This document shows positions 30,706 through 42,019 of a stretch of 64,000 nucleotides of DNA, in pieces (position 1 is the stretch's first letter; every line of letters begins with the position of its first letter). Origin of the DNA: Tetragonia tetragonoides. Its lineage: Eukaryota; Streptophyta; Magnoliopsida; Caryophyllales; Aizoaceae. Below the pieces are notes generated by a model that saw nothing but the letters and a program-made list of their open reading frames with translations, did not search any database and was not told the DNA's origin. Position numbers and translations under genes: made by a program. The DNA is taken from positions 20,281,501-20,345,500 of the forward strand of contig CM076144.1 in NCBI GenBank assembly GCA_038025085.1. Reading direction: 5' to 3'.

Positions 30706-32220
30706 TGTAAGAACCCTCGCCTTTCCGGCGCTTTTAACGTCGATTGAAATGTTTGAGATTGGAATTAATAGTTCTTAAATAATACGTCATATGCGATTTT
30801 ACTTGAATTGTGATGAGGAAAATAATTCGCAAGCAATGAAGTCGCCACCAATTTTTAAGAAAACAATTGGAAATCATAAAAAAAGGCACACAATTCCTAT
30901 TGGGAATTGACTCATACCCAAAAGGGCTAAATATTGAGTTCGGGGGTGTAGGTACGAAATAAACAAAACGAATCTCATCTAAATCGCCCGAATTAACGGC
31001 CTCTAATAAGCATACCCATGTCAAATATTTATTTAAACTATATGGTTCCACATAAATCGAGTTGTCCAAGATCCTAAATTTAACTAGGCGGGTTAAAGAC
31101 AACCCAATTATCTACCGTTATCGCTTTGCACAAATTATATCAAATTTACATGCTTTTAATTTATCAAGCACAAGCAAAAGATAAGATCAATAATAAAACA
31201 CTCCAACCTACCACACTTTGCTAAACGCGCCAAGCATTGCATATGCACATCAATAAATTTGTTAGTAACTTCAATGGAAGTTTAATGCAAAAAAATTAAC
31301 TTTATGCTAAAATAAACCTAATGAGATTGCTACATGCATGAATAAACATAAAAACTTGTAAACTTGCATAAAGTAACATGCATAATTATTTACAAGGATC
31401 AAAACATGCATAATTTATTCAACCATAATCAAAAGCTAAGTAAAATAAGATTATAAATAATGAAAGAAGAATTTAATAAAGAGATTTAGGCCCTCAGGAT
31501 GGTTAACCTGGACGTTCTATTCGAACGGGACTAGTAGAATTGCAATTTTTCTTCAATCTTGGGTGCTAGGTTGGGTGCAATGACTTGCTTGAATCTTCAA
31601 ATTCTGAATTCTCTATGATTTAAGGTTTTTGTGCTCTCAAATTGCTCTCAAAGTTATGAACTGACCAACCTCTCTCTAAAGAGGGTGAAAGGGAGTATTT
31701 ATAGAGTTAGGGGACGAAATTAGGGGCCTAGGGCTGCAGCCCCGACGCCAAACTCGGACCAGCTAGAAAATCAGGCCCAGCGGCCAACCGGAAGGCAGCT
31801 GGGGGCCAGCGGCTGCCGCTGGGCCCGCGGCTGGCCAAAGGGCCCCCACTGCCACGCGTGTTCCGCTGGGTCGTTAGCGTCAGCCGCTTGACCCGGAGGC
31901 GCGCGCGCGACTAGGGGTTTTTGACTTTTTATGCTTAGTAAATTACGAAAATGCCCTTCGGCTGACCCAGGGGGTCGGGATCGAGCGGTTTTGACACAAA
32001 TCTTTAAGATGCGATATCTCTTGATCCAGGAGCTTGATTGAGGCAATAAGGTCAAAGGTGTTGGAATCCTTATAGCAAGGGCTATCCAAAGATTGAGGTT
32101 TCAAGGAATTTGGTCTATATATTCGAGTAATGTCCTTTTCTACTTACGTCCATATTAATCCATTACCATCATCATCGGGCTTTGCGGTGCCAGGGATGAG
32201 AACCGATTAGGGTGTCTACA
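30706..32220 (-). mobile_element. TatB-1 5' LTR
   Basis: 1515 bp, minus-strand TGTAGACACCC...TTCTTACA. U3 carries the GC-rich AGCGGC/GCCGCTGGG cluster (about 31770-31905) and TATAAATA (31703-31696). Further in is a block related to the TatA LTR (AGGCCGTTAATTCGGGCGA, CCCCCGAACTCA). At 30847-30837 the LTR contains TGGCGACTTCA, the start of its own PBS. A 122-codon sense ORF (31102-30734) has counterparts in two other LTRs of this family. The base after the LTR begins TACAC (32221), a possible target duplication whose partner is not visible. Confidence 0.9.
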
Positions 32221-32365
32221 TACACATCCCGGCCCTGGGCTAAATTCGAGGTTAGAATCAGAAATGTTCTTATACGCGATCATGGGTATTCCACATACCA
32301 TTCATTCAAATAACCTTCATACAAATCACATTCCCCAGTGGAATCCACATTTCCCCAGTGACAAC

Positions 32366-32567
32366 CATTTTCCCTAGTGGAATGCCTATGATCGAAAAAA
32401 GTAAATAATTGATATTCCCCTCTTATTTGGCTTTGGGCTACCCTGGGGGATCCTCTCGGAAAGACCCATTTTCCCCAGTGGAATACCTATGATCGAAAAA
32501 AGTAAATAATTGATATTTCCCTCTTATTTGGCTTTGGGCTACCCTGGGGGATCCTATCGGAAAGACT
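32366..32567 (+). repeat. 101-bp tandem duplication
   Basis: Two copies starting 32366 and 32467, sharing CTATGATCGAAAAAAGTAAA, GCTTTGGGCTACCCTGGGGG and the ending TCGGAAAGAC, with only a few differences. Confidence 0.85.
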
Positions 32568-33362
32568 CTTTTAAGCCATTACCCACCAATACATACCCAC
32601 AATCTACAAAAATCATCCATTTAATCACCCCCAATGAATGTTATTCTCCAGTAAAGAACGAATATTTTTGAGAAGTCTAATATTTATACTCAAAGCTAAG
32701 AATTGGGTTGATCCCTGTAAATTACCAAATGTTGTTGGGTTGAACGCCTCTGATGAACAGGCAAATTCTCCCATTTGAGCCTTTTCCTATTTCTTCGAGG
32801 AGAGTAGGGGGTTCCTCGGACCAATTTGATTCTAAGTTGCGAGTCATCCTATAAGTTTGTCAATGATATCCCTCTTTACGGAAAAGAACATTCATACCCG
32901 CCTTAGTGGCACCCAAGGAGTCTTACTGATCGGATCCCCTGGTCAGAACTACGTATGGGTTTTGATCCAGGAGTAGATTCAAGACCTACGATGAATGGTA
33001 CGTAGTGCATTATTTGCAATATCCAAACTCGTCGTACATAAACGAATACACCGGTTCAAAACCGATTTTTACATACAAGTGTGCTAAGTGACAATGTGTA
33101 AATATATGTGCTTTTTCTTTTATCATTTAAGGCATTAAGTAATTTAATTCAACGCTTTCATATGGGATACATCTTATTAGTAACGAGCCCGTAATCAGTA
33201 TGGAGGAGGAGACGGGTCCGAGGACGTCTGGACCTTCTAACCTAGACCCTGAACTAAGATCTCTGAATTCGCATAGCAGTCAAAGAATTTTCGTGCCTTA
33301 TAGCGATGGAGTCAACTTTTTGGTTTCTTAAATGGTTTTCTTTAAAATTGTTTATAAAACCC

Positions 33363-33464
33363 TTCCTTTTGTAAGAACCCGTCCTTGTTTGGGTCATAAC
33401 AAGGTGGCGACTCTTTCTTTTGTAAAAACTCGTCCTTGTTCGGGCTATAACAAGGTGGCGACTT
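33363..33464 (+). repeat. 51-bp tandem duplication with hairpin and PBS-like text
   Basis: Two copies (GTAAGAACCCGTCC at 33371 and GTAAAAACTCGTCC at 33422). Each contains the inverted repeat CCTTGTT/AACAAGG and ends GGTGGCGACT, matching the first bases of the Tat PBS. Confidence 0.8.
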
Positions 33465-33499
33465 CGAATCTTAAGATGATTCATTGACAATTGACCCCT

Positions 33500-34428
33500 T
33501 CAATCGGTCAATTTCCGGGACATGCCCTGTGGCATGTAACGCGACGATTCCCGGGTTCTAATCCAGAAAATCCGAGAATCTGGCCCCACACCACCAAGGT
33601 ACATACCAATGGATAGCAGGTCCAACACTGAAAGAGGCATCCATTCGGCACGGGTCTTCTCATTATACAGTCTTTTCCTAACCAGAAAGCTAGCAGCGGT
33701 ATAAGTTCTTCTCCTCCAAGCTTTGGGAGAACGAGCTATCATCTTTTCTGGTGACTCTATCAACCTTAGATGCTCGCATAACCAGATTTGGAGCAGTAGA
33801 GGGTTGCCAGAAAATGCTTCCCTGGGCAATACTTTTAACCTGTCAAGCCCTATAATGGTTTCTCCTACAACCAGATGTAGAGGAGAGTACCCTTCAGCCA
33901 TTTGATCTACTACTCGCAACAACGAGGCCCTACCCAGATAAGATGATTCTGTATTGACAAACAATAGGCAGTTTAACAAACAGAGTACAAAGGTCCGCCG
34001 ACGGCAACGCCTAAATATTACATCCTGCTCAGAAGAGGAAGTAAATCTTTCACAGATTTAAACTAAGTCCACATCGACACCGAGAATTATGCTTTCGGCT
34101 TCCGCAGATAAAAAGCCAAGAGATATCCTATATTGATTACTAAAACCATCCCTCAAATAAGGCAAAGTTGGGGGAAGAACATCAGACATGTTAGTAATAG
34201 CAGCAAATTCTTCTGTTAAAGGGCATAATTTAGAGTTACCCCGAAACGGAAAATGTGCAATTATGGATCCCAATAATTTAACACAGACCCTAGGAGAGGC
34301 CACAGTATCTTTGTCGCTTTCAAAATCTGCAGGGTTGAGATGTGATATGGAGCCAGTTCCAGTTTATCTTCCATATTCAACTTTTTGCACCAAGCATCGA
34401 ACAAATTATTTTCAAAGGATTTCGCCAT
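33500..34428 (-). pseudogene. aORF1 of TatA-2
   Basis: ATG at 34428 gives MAKSFENNLFDAWCKKLNM, then APYHISTLQ and WPLLGSVLNYWDP, where a stop interrupts. SLGFLSAEAESIILGVDVDL, SSYLGRASLLRVVDQMAEG and VVGETIIGLDRLK follow, then PLLLQIWLCEHLRLIESPEK without an intron (33787/33788) and ASFLVRKRLYNEKTRAEW. The similarity ends near PAIHWYVPWW (about 33600), where the expected C-terminal basic tail is replaced by unrelated sequence. It matches TatA-1 aORF1 closely. The sense genes that should lie to its left are absent. Confidence 0.72.
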
Positions 34429-35013
34429 GATAAAAGCTTTTTAAATTTTGGAAAGCTAAAGTCAGAAAAGAGATACGACATTGGACATCCCGTCAATCAT
34501 ATTTTTATAGGCAAAAAATCGGGCCAGAAAGAGTCAGAAATTTGCAAACAACCCAAAGCCAAAGCCGTCAGCGGCTCTGGCCAAGGCCGCCAGCGGCTGT
34601 GCCCATGGCTGCTAGCGGCCCTGACCTCGGACCGGTCCACTTTTCCTCCTGCTCTCGTCCGCCCAACTGGTCCATTATGCACGGGCCCGAGTTCGATTCA
34701 TAAAGCACAACGCGGTTACAGCCCAAGACTCTCTTAGTTTTAATCTTTTTCTATTTTCTGTTTTATTTATTTATTATTTTCTTTTCTTTTAGGGTTTATA
34801 TTATGTGTAATTTTTTCCTTTTCTTTTGCATTTTTTACCTCATTCTTTATTTTATTCCCTAAATTTTGTCCTACTCTCTACTGCAGAACATGTTGCATAT
34901 CTAAAGATTAGAGGGCATAATTGAGTCATATTAGCATGCCTAGTCATATAAAATGCATAAAAACAGGTGTTCGAGTTTCAAAGTTCAGAATCTACAAATC
35001 AAGCCAACACTAC
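34429..35013 (-). promoter_or_regulatory. aORF1 promoter and intergenic region of TatA-2
   Basis: Minus-strand TATAAAAA (34509-34502), with an AGCGGC/GCCGCCAGCGGC cluster at 34625-34562. The rest (34690-35013) is T-rich and probably holds the aORF2 3' end. ORFs on either strand here are not conserved. Confidence 0.6.
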
Positions 35014-36939
35014 TCAGATGGGGCTATCATCGCCATTTCTATCAGCTTCATCGTCAACATCGTGCCCATGACTGAAGTTCCCGCCCGAGTAGCAGAAAGA
35101 GCCTTGAGTGCTGAATGAGCTGTAAATCGGCCTGCTGTAACTGGGCCTCATATCTCGAGTATCAAACATAGGCGCATGCATGGGGGTACCCGCTGAAGGC
35201 CCCGGTCCGAAGAAGTTCTCCGTAGCCTGGCTAGCAAAGTCAATAGCCATATTCTGATGCGAAAGCCTAGCCTGGGGCAAACCCCATCCAGGAGCATTTG
35301 CCCAACTTCCACTCACAAGAGTCATGATAGGCCTACTACTCAAAGAAGGCTGAAAACCCGTTGTAGGAAACATCTCGGCCACATGGAGGTGTGGCCGAGA
35401 TGGCCCGGACGCCTCAGCATGAGGAGGCCTAGTCACCACAATAGTAGGAGACCGAGCAAAAGATGGTCTGCTCGCCGATGAATGTCTTGGCCCCACGAAA
35501 GACGAAGATATCTGCACAAAATCAAGACAAGTATGTTAAACTAAGCACCCCACTTAGTTAAACAAAAAGACAAAGTGCACTTACACTGGCAGTCCTGGAT
35601 CGAGAACTCTTTCTTCGGCCCATCACCCGACTATAGCCCTTCTTCAACAAGTGAATGAGCTTGAAGACTTGAGAGGTTTGTTCCCGGTTCAGCTACAAAA
35701 AAAGACAAGAGACAGAGTCAATATTTGAAAAAAAAAAGTAGTACAAGTCAGAAAACAAGAGAGGATAAAAACTTACCCCCACACAATCATCAGACAACGG
35801 TAAACCATCTGACTCTCCATCAGCACTATGTAGGGGAAACTTCTCCGTTATGCGACCCCCTCTCTCGCCACTACAACAAAAATGCTAATTGCCCACAATA
35901 AAAAAGTTGATTTTTGACATCTATAAGTGTGGAAAAAAAAGTTTTTTCCACGCTTTAAAAGCGTGGAAAAAATCAATATGGAGATTTTCCACGCTTTTGA
36001 GTGTCATTTTTCTCTACACTTTTGGTTGTAGAAAATTTAACTTTCTCCACGCTTATAAGTGTCGAATTTTCCCATTTTACTTTGAAGGTGGAAAATTTCT
36101 TACCTCACTTAATAGTGTGGCAAAAAGGGCGGGAATTTTTAACACCACAAAAACCATAACAAATTTTGGTGGGAAAATGTACAATTTCAAAGAGTTACTG
36201 TAGCCAACCATTGTATGTCACATAGCAAGCTCTTATTATTCATCCACTAGGGGGAAAAATAGGAAGTACAGTATACAATTTTGCCCCTGCAAAGCACCCC
36301 AACAGACATAAACAATCACCTCTCAATATAATACAAAAGCCAACCCAAATAACCACTCACACAAGGTAATGAAATTCTAATAGACAAAATATTATAATAA
36401 ATTTTGAATTGTATCAAGCTGCAGATCTATGGAGTTGTTGACGAGCCTCAATTCTGCTCCCTTTATACCCTTCTAGCTCAATGCAACAAGTTCTGATCAC
36501 ACTAAGCCTGGAACCACTTGAGCTTCCTGTGTGAGCCCTACGGGTTTACAAGTAGTAATGCCAAGCCATTTCAAGTTATTAGGCCAGATTTCAGAACATA
36601 GGGTGCAGCAAAAGAGATATCCTGTAGATTCAGGTTCATGACAGATATGACAATTGAAATGGCAGAATTCCCACCTCAACTTGATCCGCGTGATATATAT
36701 ATATGACACACTGCATAATTCAAAAACAAAACAAGTTCACACTCATGAAATTATTTTCACTTTTTGTAAAACATGATTTTTGCATTGTAGCTTTCAGATA
36801 AACATAAGCTGAAAAGCCTTACTTGCACCGGATCACAGGAGTAGGCTTTAAAGCCTTCGGCCAATCTCTAATACCACTGTTGTGTTTGGAAAACTGTATA
36901 CTGCAGAAATCATTCACATTAAATATCAAATTGAATAAA

Positions 36940-37145
36940 AACGGGCTGCTGGCTGTGCTGTAACAGCGGTTGCTGGCTGCTACTGTAACTGCATCTGCGG
37001 GCTGGTGCTGTAACCAGCACCAAGTGGCTGCTGCTGGTTCTACTGGCTGTTATCGCCAGCTGTAACCAGCGGCTGCTCGCTGCTGTAATCAGCAGTTGAT
37101 GGCTGCTGTAAGCCTGTAATCAGCAATTTATGCCTGCTGTAACAC
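36940..37145 (+). repeat. CTG-rich degenerate minisatellite inside CACTA-1
   Basis: About 200 bp of GCTGCTGTAACCAGC-like units with interspersed GGCTGCTG, strikingly GC-rich against its surroundings. Confidence 0.75.
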
Positions 37146-38700
37146 CTTTTCCTCAAAATTGCATGACATCTTTTGATCCATGGCCACAGAATTACTGTGA
37201 TTAGATACTAAGTACAGACACTGTACGAAACAAAGATTATACAGGGTACCACAGTTCTAAAGACGGATGACACATGAAATTCATTTACAAAAGAACCCCA
37301 AAGTGATCACCAGCTTGAACAACTAAGTGAACAGGATATAGGACAATGATTTTCATATGTCAATGATTCTATTGTGTGGAGTAGGAAATACAACACTTGG
37401 TGCTCCGTGGTTTTATACGAGAAAGGTTTTTTTATCAATTAGTGAAGAAAGGTTGCCTATATACTGCTTAGGCACAGAAATTTTGTGCTTCCAGTTGTTT
37501 AAAACACCAAGCCAGGGGCTAAATTCATGCCAATGATTGCAACTCACACTAATCAAGTAATTTTCTTTTAAAATACTCCTACTACTACACCAAATATAGA
37601 AATGGGTAACCAGCTCTGGTTCAAACAACTAAATCCTGATAGATAGATAAGGACACCAACAGATGGGAAATATAGTCCTTTTTCCAACATACATGTAGTA
37701 TTGTATCACAATGCTTCGTTGGCGATAAATTCACAATGGATACAACATGATACTAATCACACGCCAACTTATAAGTTAATATGATGATGACATGACTAAG
37801 ACACTAATGAGTTGGGATTTCATTGCCACAAACCACAAACTCAAGCAACAAAACAAACTATTGTTACTTCTTTTGTCCATAATAGCGCACTTTAACATAA
37901 TAAACCATCGGAACAAGTTTCTATAAAAAAAAAACTAATCAGAATTAATGAATAGAAAGTAACCAATGAAATCCACAACACGGTGTTTCTTAGAATTATG
38001 CAGATTTAAGCAATTAGTGCCAAATGGTGATATAAAGTCATCAATGCCAGCCCAACAACAACCCACAATGAACAAAGAAAAAGGAGATATACCTGCACAG
38101 AACATGACCTAGTTGCTCATCAATTCTGCACATTACAGCAAATGTTTAAGTCAGCAGCACAACATAGAATCAAAGGGCCAAGCACAGATAGCAGCAAAAG
38201 AGATATGATACATAGAACCTGCAAAAACCCCCCCAAAAATGAAAGCTAAATGGGATCTGGAAGCAAACCAGTATAAGGGGATATCAAGGCCTGCTTGTTC
38301 AAACAATAATGCTCAGCCTCTGCCCACAATATCCCAAAAGATTGCAAACAACTACTAGTACCAAATTCATTGCTACAACCTACAAGACTACAACTGACAT
38401 GATTTCTAGGAATAGTTTTAGTAAATAAATGCTTTCCATCAAACTCTCAAGCGGCAGCAAATACTTTAATCTATGAACCAAAAATTTATGATCAGAAATG
38501 AGATAAAAAGAAAACTAACTTAACTGTATTTCTCAATTGAGGCAGAATCTGTTGTACTTACAATAATGCAGCATCTGAAGCATTGGAATTTCACCTCTCT
38601 CTATTACACACCCCTGTAAACTAAAACAAAATATATATTAAAAAAAAAAAAAGAACAAATGGTCACAAATCATCAAAATCACTGTAAACACAAAACACTT

Positions 38701-39077
38701 TGCCATACAAACCTCTCTTAGAACAATACAGCTCATTCCCCTCCTAATCTTTGTTTCTTACTCCTATTTCCTTCTCATTTTGGCTCAGCTAAACCTTAGG
38801 AGTGTGTCAAAAGGAGTGGAGAACAGTATCTCTACAGCAGCTCTAACATTAGCAAGTAACATTCGAAAATATGGAACCATAGATTCAGGATTAGCCTATA
38901 GCATCTAGACAACTCTGGTATGTAACACATGATAAAATCATGAACTAATTCTCTCATCTTCTTACCTAACTTCAGAAGTTCAAACACAGGAACCAAAACA
39001 AAGAAAATAATAGGATAATGATCTATCAAGCATCAAGTTCATGGGCACGCAAATACTGAATCCAAAATTAATTTACC
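38701..39077 (+). repeat. CACTA-1 internal direct repeat, copy A
   Basis: 377 bp from TGCCATACAAACCTCT to AAATTAATTTACC. It is collinear with copy B (39848-40228) with scattered substitutions and short gaps. No domain was seen in either copy. Confidence 0.85.
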
Positions 39078-39847
39078 TTTCCAAAACAGAATGCAGCAAA
39101 TACAACAACAAGAATGCAGTAGCAGCATCACAAATAACAGCAGTAACTCACATATACAGATGTATTAAGAATATTTTTATTAAGAACAATGCATAAACTT
39201 TTTTACATCAAATTGTCCATTGGTATAAAACTCACCAGTTTCCAAACATATGAAAACAACTTCATGCCGCTATACTTTTGACCTGCATCACATAAGCGAT
39301 CTGAAGCACTTTCTATGTAGGTTATTCATACCCATCATAATCATGTACATTAGTATTAAACGACCAAAACAGACTCTTGAGACATCACGGGTAGGCGGCC
39401 AAGGCCTTGACAACATGTGCCCTACAACCAGGAGCACAACAACTAACATATTCAGCATATATAGATGCAAAAACTACCAAATCATCATTTGAATGTAGCA
39501 ACCAGAGTGCACTGACAGCATCAGAAATGACAGAAACAGTTCACACACACACCAACAGCATCAAAACAGTCCCCACAGTGGTACACCAACAGCTCACATA
39601 TACAAGAATCAAGCTTGAATGGGCTAAAACAAGTCTGAACTCAGCAGCAGAATACAGCACAACAACATTGGAACAATCTTCATTTAATTCCTGAATACTA
39701 ATCCTAACAATTCCATATCTACTACACACCTAGTACACTTGACGTTCATTGAATTTTCAAATTTCAAACACATAGAAACTAAGCGTAAAAAGGTTAAAAC
39801 AGATCTGAAACACAGTAGGTCAGAACATGTATGTGCTTGCCAAAGTG

Positions 39848-40228
39848 TGCCATACAAACCTCTTAAAACGATAAAGCTCATTCCCCTCCTAATCTTTGTT
39901 CCTTACCCCTATTTCCTTGTCATTTTGGCTGAGCTAAACCTTATGAGTGTGCCGAAAAGAGTGCAGAGCAGAAGCTCTACGGAAACTCTGACATTACCAT
40001 GTAACATTCGAAAATATATAACCATAGTTTCAGAATTAGCCTATTTAGCCTCTAGACAAGTCTGGCATGCAATAAGTGATAAAATAATGATCTAATTTTC
40101 TCATCCTCTTACCTAATTTCAGAAATTAAAACAAAGGAACCAAACTAATGAAAATAATAGGACAATGATGCTATCAAGCATCAGCAGGTCTATGGGCACG
40201 CAAATACTGAATCCAAAATTAATTTACC
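39848..40228 (+). repeat. CACTA-1 internal direct repeat, copy B
   Basis: 381 bp, partner of copy A, 770 bp downstream. The edges coincide at TGCCATACAAACCTCT and AAATTAATTTACC. Confidence 0.85.
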
Positions 40229-40542
40229 ATAATCTCATAAACAAAACAAGAATACACAGAACCTAATAGGCCATACAGCTTCATAAGTAAGAACATCAAC
40301 TAGAATAACCTTTGTTCGACACTTCTACAAAAAGTTCAAAAAATAAAACCTAATTCAACTTCTTGTAGTTAAATATGAATTGATAAATCAGTGGAGTCAA
40401 ATACGTGATGAATTTTATAAAACATGCTTTCACGAATGGAAAATTGAAACTGGCCGATTAGGGTTCCCATATTCGACTTATGAAACTATGGTTGAACGAA
40501 TGCTATTAAGACCTTAGCAGTATCCAGCGGGATAAATTTGCC

Positions 40543-40562
40543 CCTCTCTCTCTCTCTCTCTC
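40543..40562 (+). repeat. CT microsatellite in CACTA-1
   Basis: Short uninterrupted CT run. Confidence 0.85.
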
Positions 40563-42019
40563 TATACCTGATTATAACTCTGATTTTTATCTTTTTCCCC
40601 TTTTGCTAACAGTAATTGCCTAATTTCCACTTCATTTTCATCGCATAGTTCGTGGTATTACAATACGAGTACCAATTAGTACCAACCTATTCAAGCCCCA
40701 CTATTAGCAGTTTTACCACCAACTTATTTTGGTACCCCAAATTTCGTCGCCATTATCACTCATCATACTACATATTCTCCCTCCTATTCTCTGCTACTAT
40801 TACCCATTTCTAATTGAACGAATGCTATTGAACATATGGTAGTGGAAAGTAGATAATAAACGAGAGAATATGCTTGAATTGAATGTAACATCGAGGGAAT
40901 TGGTATATACCTTGTCCTTGTGTAATTCGAATTCCAATCAGTTGCGTTCTCTCTCTTCTTCACCTATGTAATTTGTGGGTTGTGCGCTGCTCTATCTCTT
41001 GTCGCCGTTGTAATCGCTTGCTTGGCTCTCTCTCGCTTCGCCTTTGCAATTCTGGGCTGTGGGTTGTGACTTTGTGAGTAATCCTTGCTCTCAGCAGAGC
41101 AGTAGTTCGGGACTTGGGAGGAAACGATGGGGGTAACGACTAGAAGACGACGTGTGGGAGCAATAGGTTTTTCTTTTCTTTTTCTCCCTTTTCCTTTTTT
41201 CATTTTAAGCGCTAAGCTGAGTCGTGAAAATTAATAAAACCCGCCTCTACACAGAAAGCGTTGTAAAAAATTAGGATTTTCCACACTTATTATGGTGGAA
41301 AACCTTTTTTAAATTTTGTTCACATTTTGAAGCGTGGCAAACCTCCGTTTCTTCCCCAATTAAGTTGACGCTTTGTAAAGTGGGAAAAAAAGCGTCTACT
41401 ATTAGCAAATTTGTTGTAGTGTGCAAATGTACCTCACCTCAATACTCGGTAAGGTTATGCTTGGGGGCTGACTACGAGGGACTCTAGAATGGGACCTCCT
41501 ATTCCCTCGGGGAGCCGCAAGATCTGCCTATAAGGACACAAAAGTCAGCAAGCTACATATAAAACTGTGAGACACGAATCCACATTTTACCTCAGAAGTA
41601 AGATTCGAAATCAAGCGATCCAAGCAGTTGGCGAGGTATACCACTGTATGGTCTAAACCCTCAACCTCCGATAGACCAAATTGCATGGCCGTGGCACCTC
41701 TAATAACGACTGTCAAGTCAGCCACGCTCAGACTAGGTAGGTGAAACATGGTCACAGGAGGGTCCTCCAGAACCAAGTGGCAACCTAAGCATGGAGATAT
41801 CAACCGAGTCACACGGTCCCCCAAATACCACTCAAAGCTAAACGACCCCTCAAACACTATCCGCAAGGTAAACGCCCTGTAGGACTCAGTAGTAATATAG
41901 GACGGGACCCCAGGAACATCGTCAAAAGCGGTCCACAACACCTGCAGAATACAAGACCCAAAGTTTATTCACACCAAATGAACCAAAACAAAGTATATAC
42001 AAAATAATAAAGACAAGTC

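Larger units (their letters stand above)
32221..33499. other. Unassigned repetitive stretch beside TatB-1
   Basis: No coding region supported. It contains two tandem duplications (listed separately) and several TTCCCCAGTGGAAT-type phrases. CAGAACTACGTATGGGTTTT (32945-32964) recalls the sequence that follows integrase in Tat elements. It may be a diverged Tat internal or 3' region into which TatB-1 inserted, which is inference. Confidence 0.4.
35869..41421 (+). mobile_element. CACTA-1, 5.55-kb CACTA transposon
   Basis: Terminal inverted repeats CACTACAACAAAAATGCTAA at the left and, read inward from the right, CACTACAACAAATTTGCTAA. The flanking trinucleotides CGC (35866-35868) and TGC (41422-41424) are a plausible 3-bp target duplication with one change. 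Subterminal repeats of a CCACGCTT(T/A)TAAGTGTGG-like motif occur at both ends; CCACGCTTTAAAAGCGTGG (35945-35970 region) is nearly a perfect hairpin. No transposase was recognised in any frame, so it is probably non-autonomous. Its ends interrupt an aORF2 exon. A Cys-rich ORF on the minus strand (36709-36497) was seen but not recognised. Confidence 0.88.
35014..42019 (-). pseudogene. aORF2 of TatA-2, split by CACTA-1 and cut by TatA-3
   Basis: The surviving exons of the PMD gene flank the transposon. Right of it, 41941-41528 encodes LWTAFDDVPGVPSYITTESY, SFEWYLGDRVTRL and LDHTVVYLANCLD, and 41510-41425 encodes HSRVPRSQPPSITLPSIEV. Left of it, 35868-35780 continues the same exon (GERGGRITEKFPLHSADGES), then NREQTSQVFKLIHLLKKGYS (about 35700-35590). 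The open last exon is 35517-35014, ending in an acidic tail. The PMD core exons should lie above 42019 but TatA-3 starts there, inside an intron. No frame damage is obvious in the last exon. Confidence 0.75.

Noticed and set aside
36497..36709. Cys-rich minus-strand ORF in CACTA-1 (CHFNCHICHEPESTGYLFCC) as a zinc-finger or captured gene
   Set aside because: Only 70 codons, no recognised family and no second copy in the window to test conservation. Noted but not called.
35869..41421. Transposase gene in CACTA-1
   Set aside because: None of the ORFs in either strand shows a transposase motif and the longest are under 120 codons.
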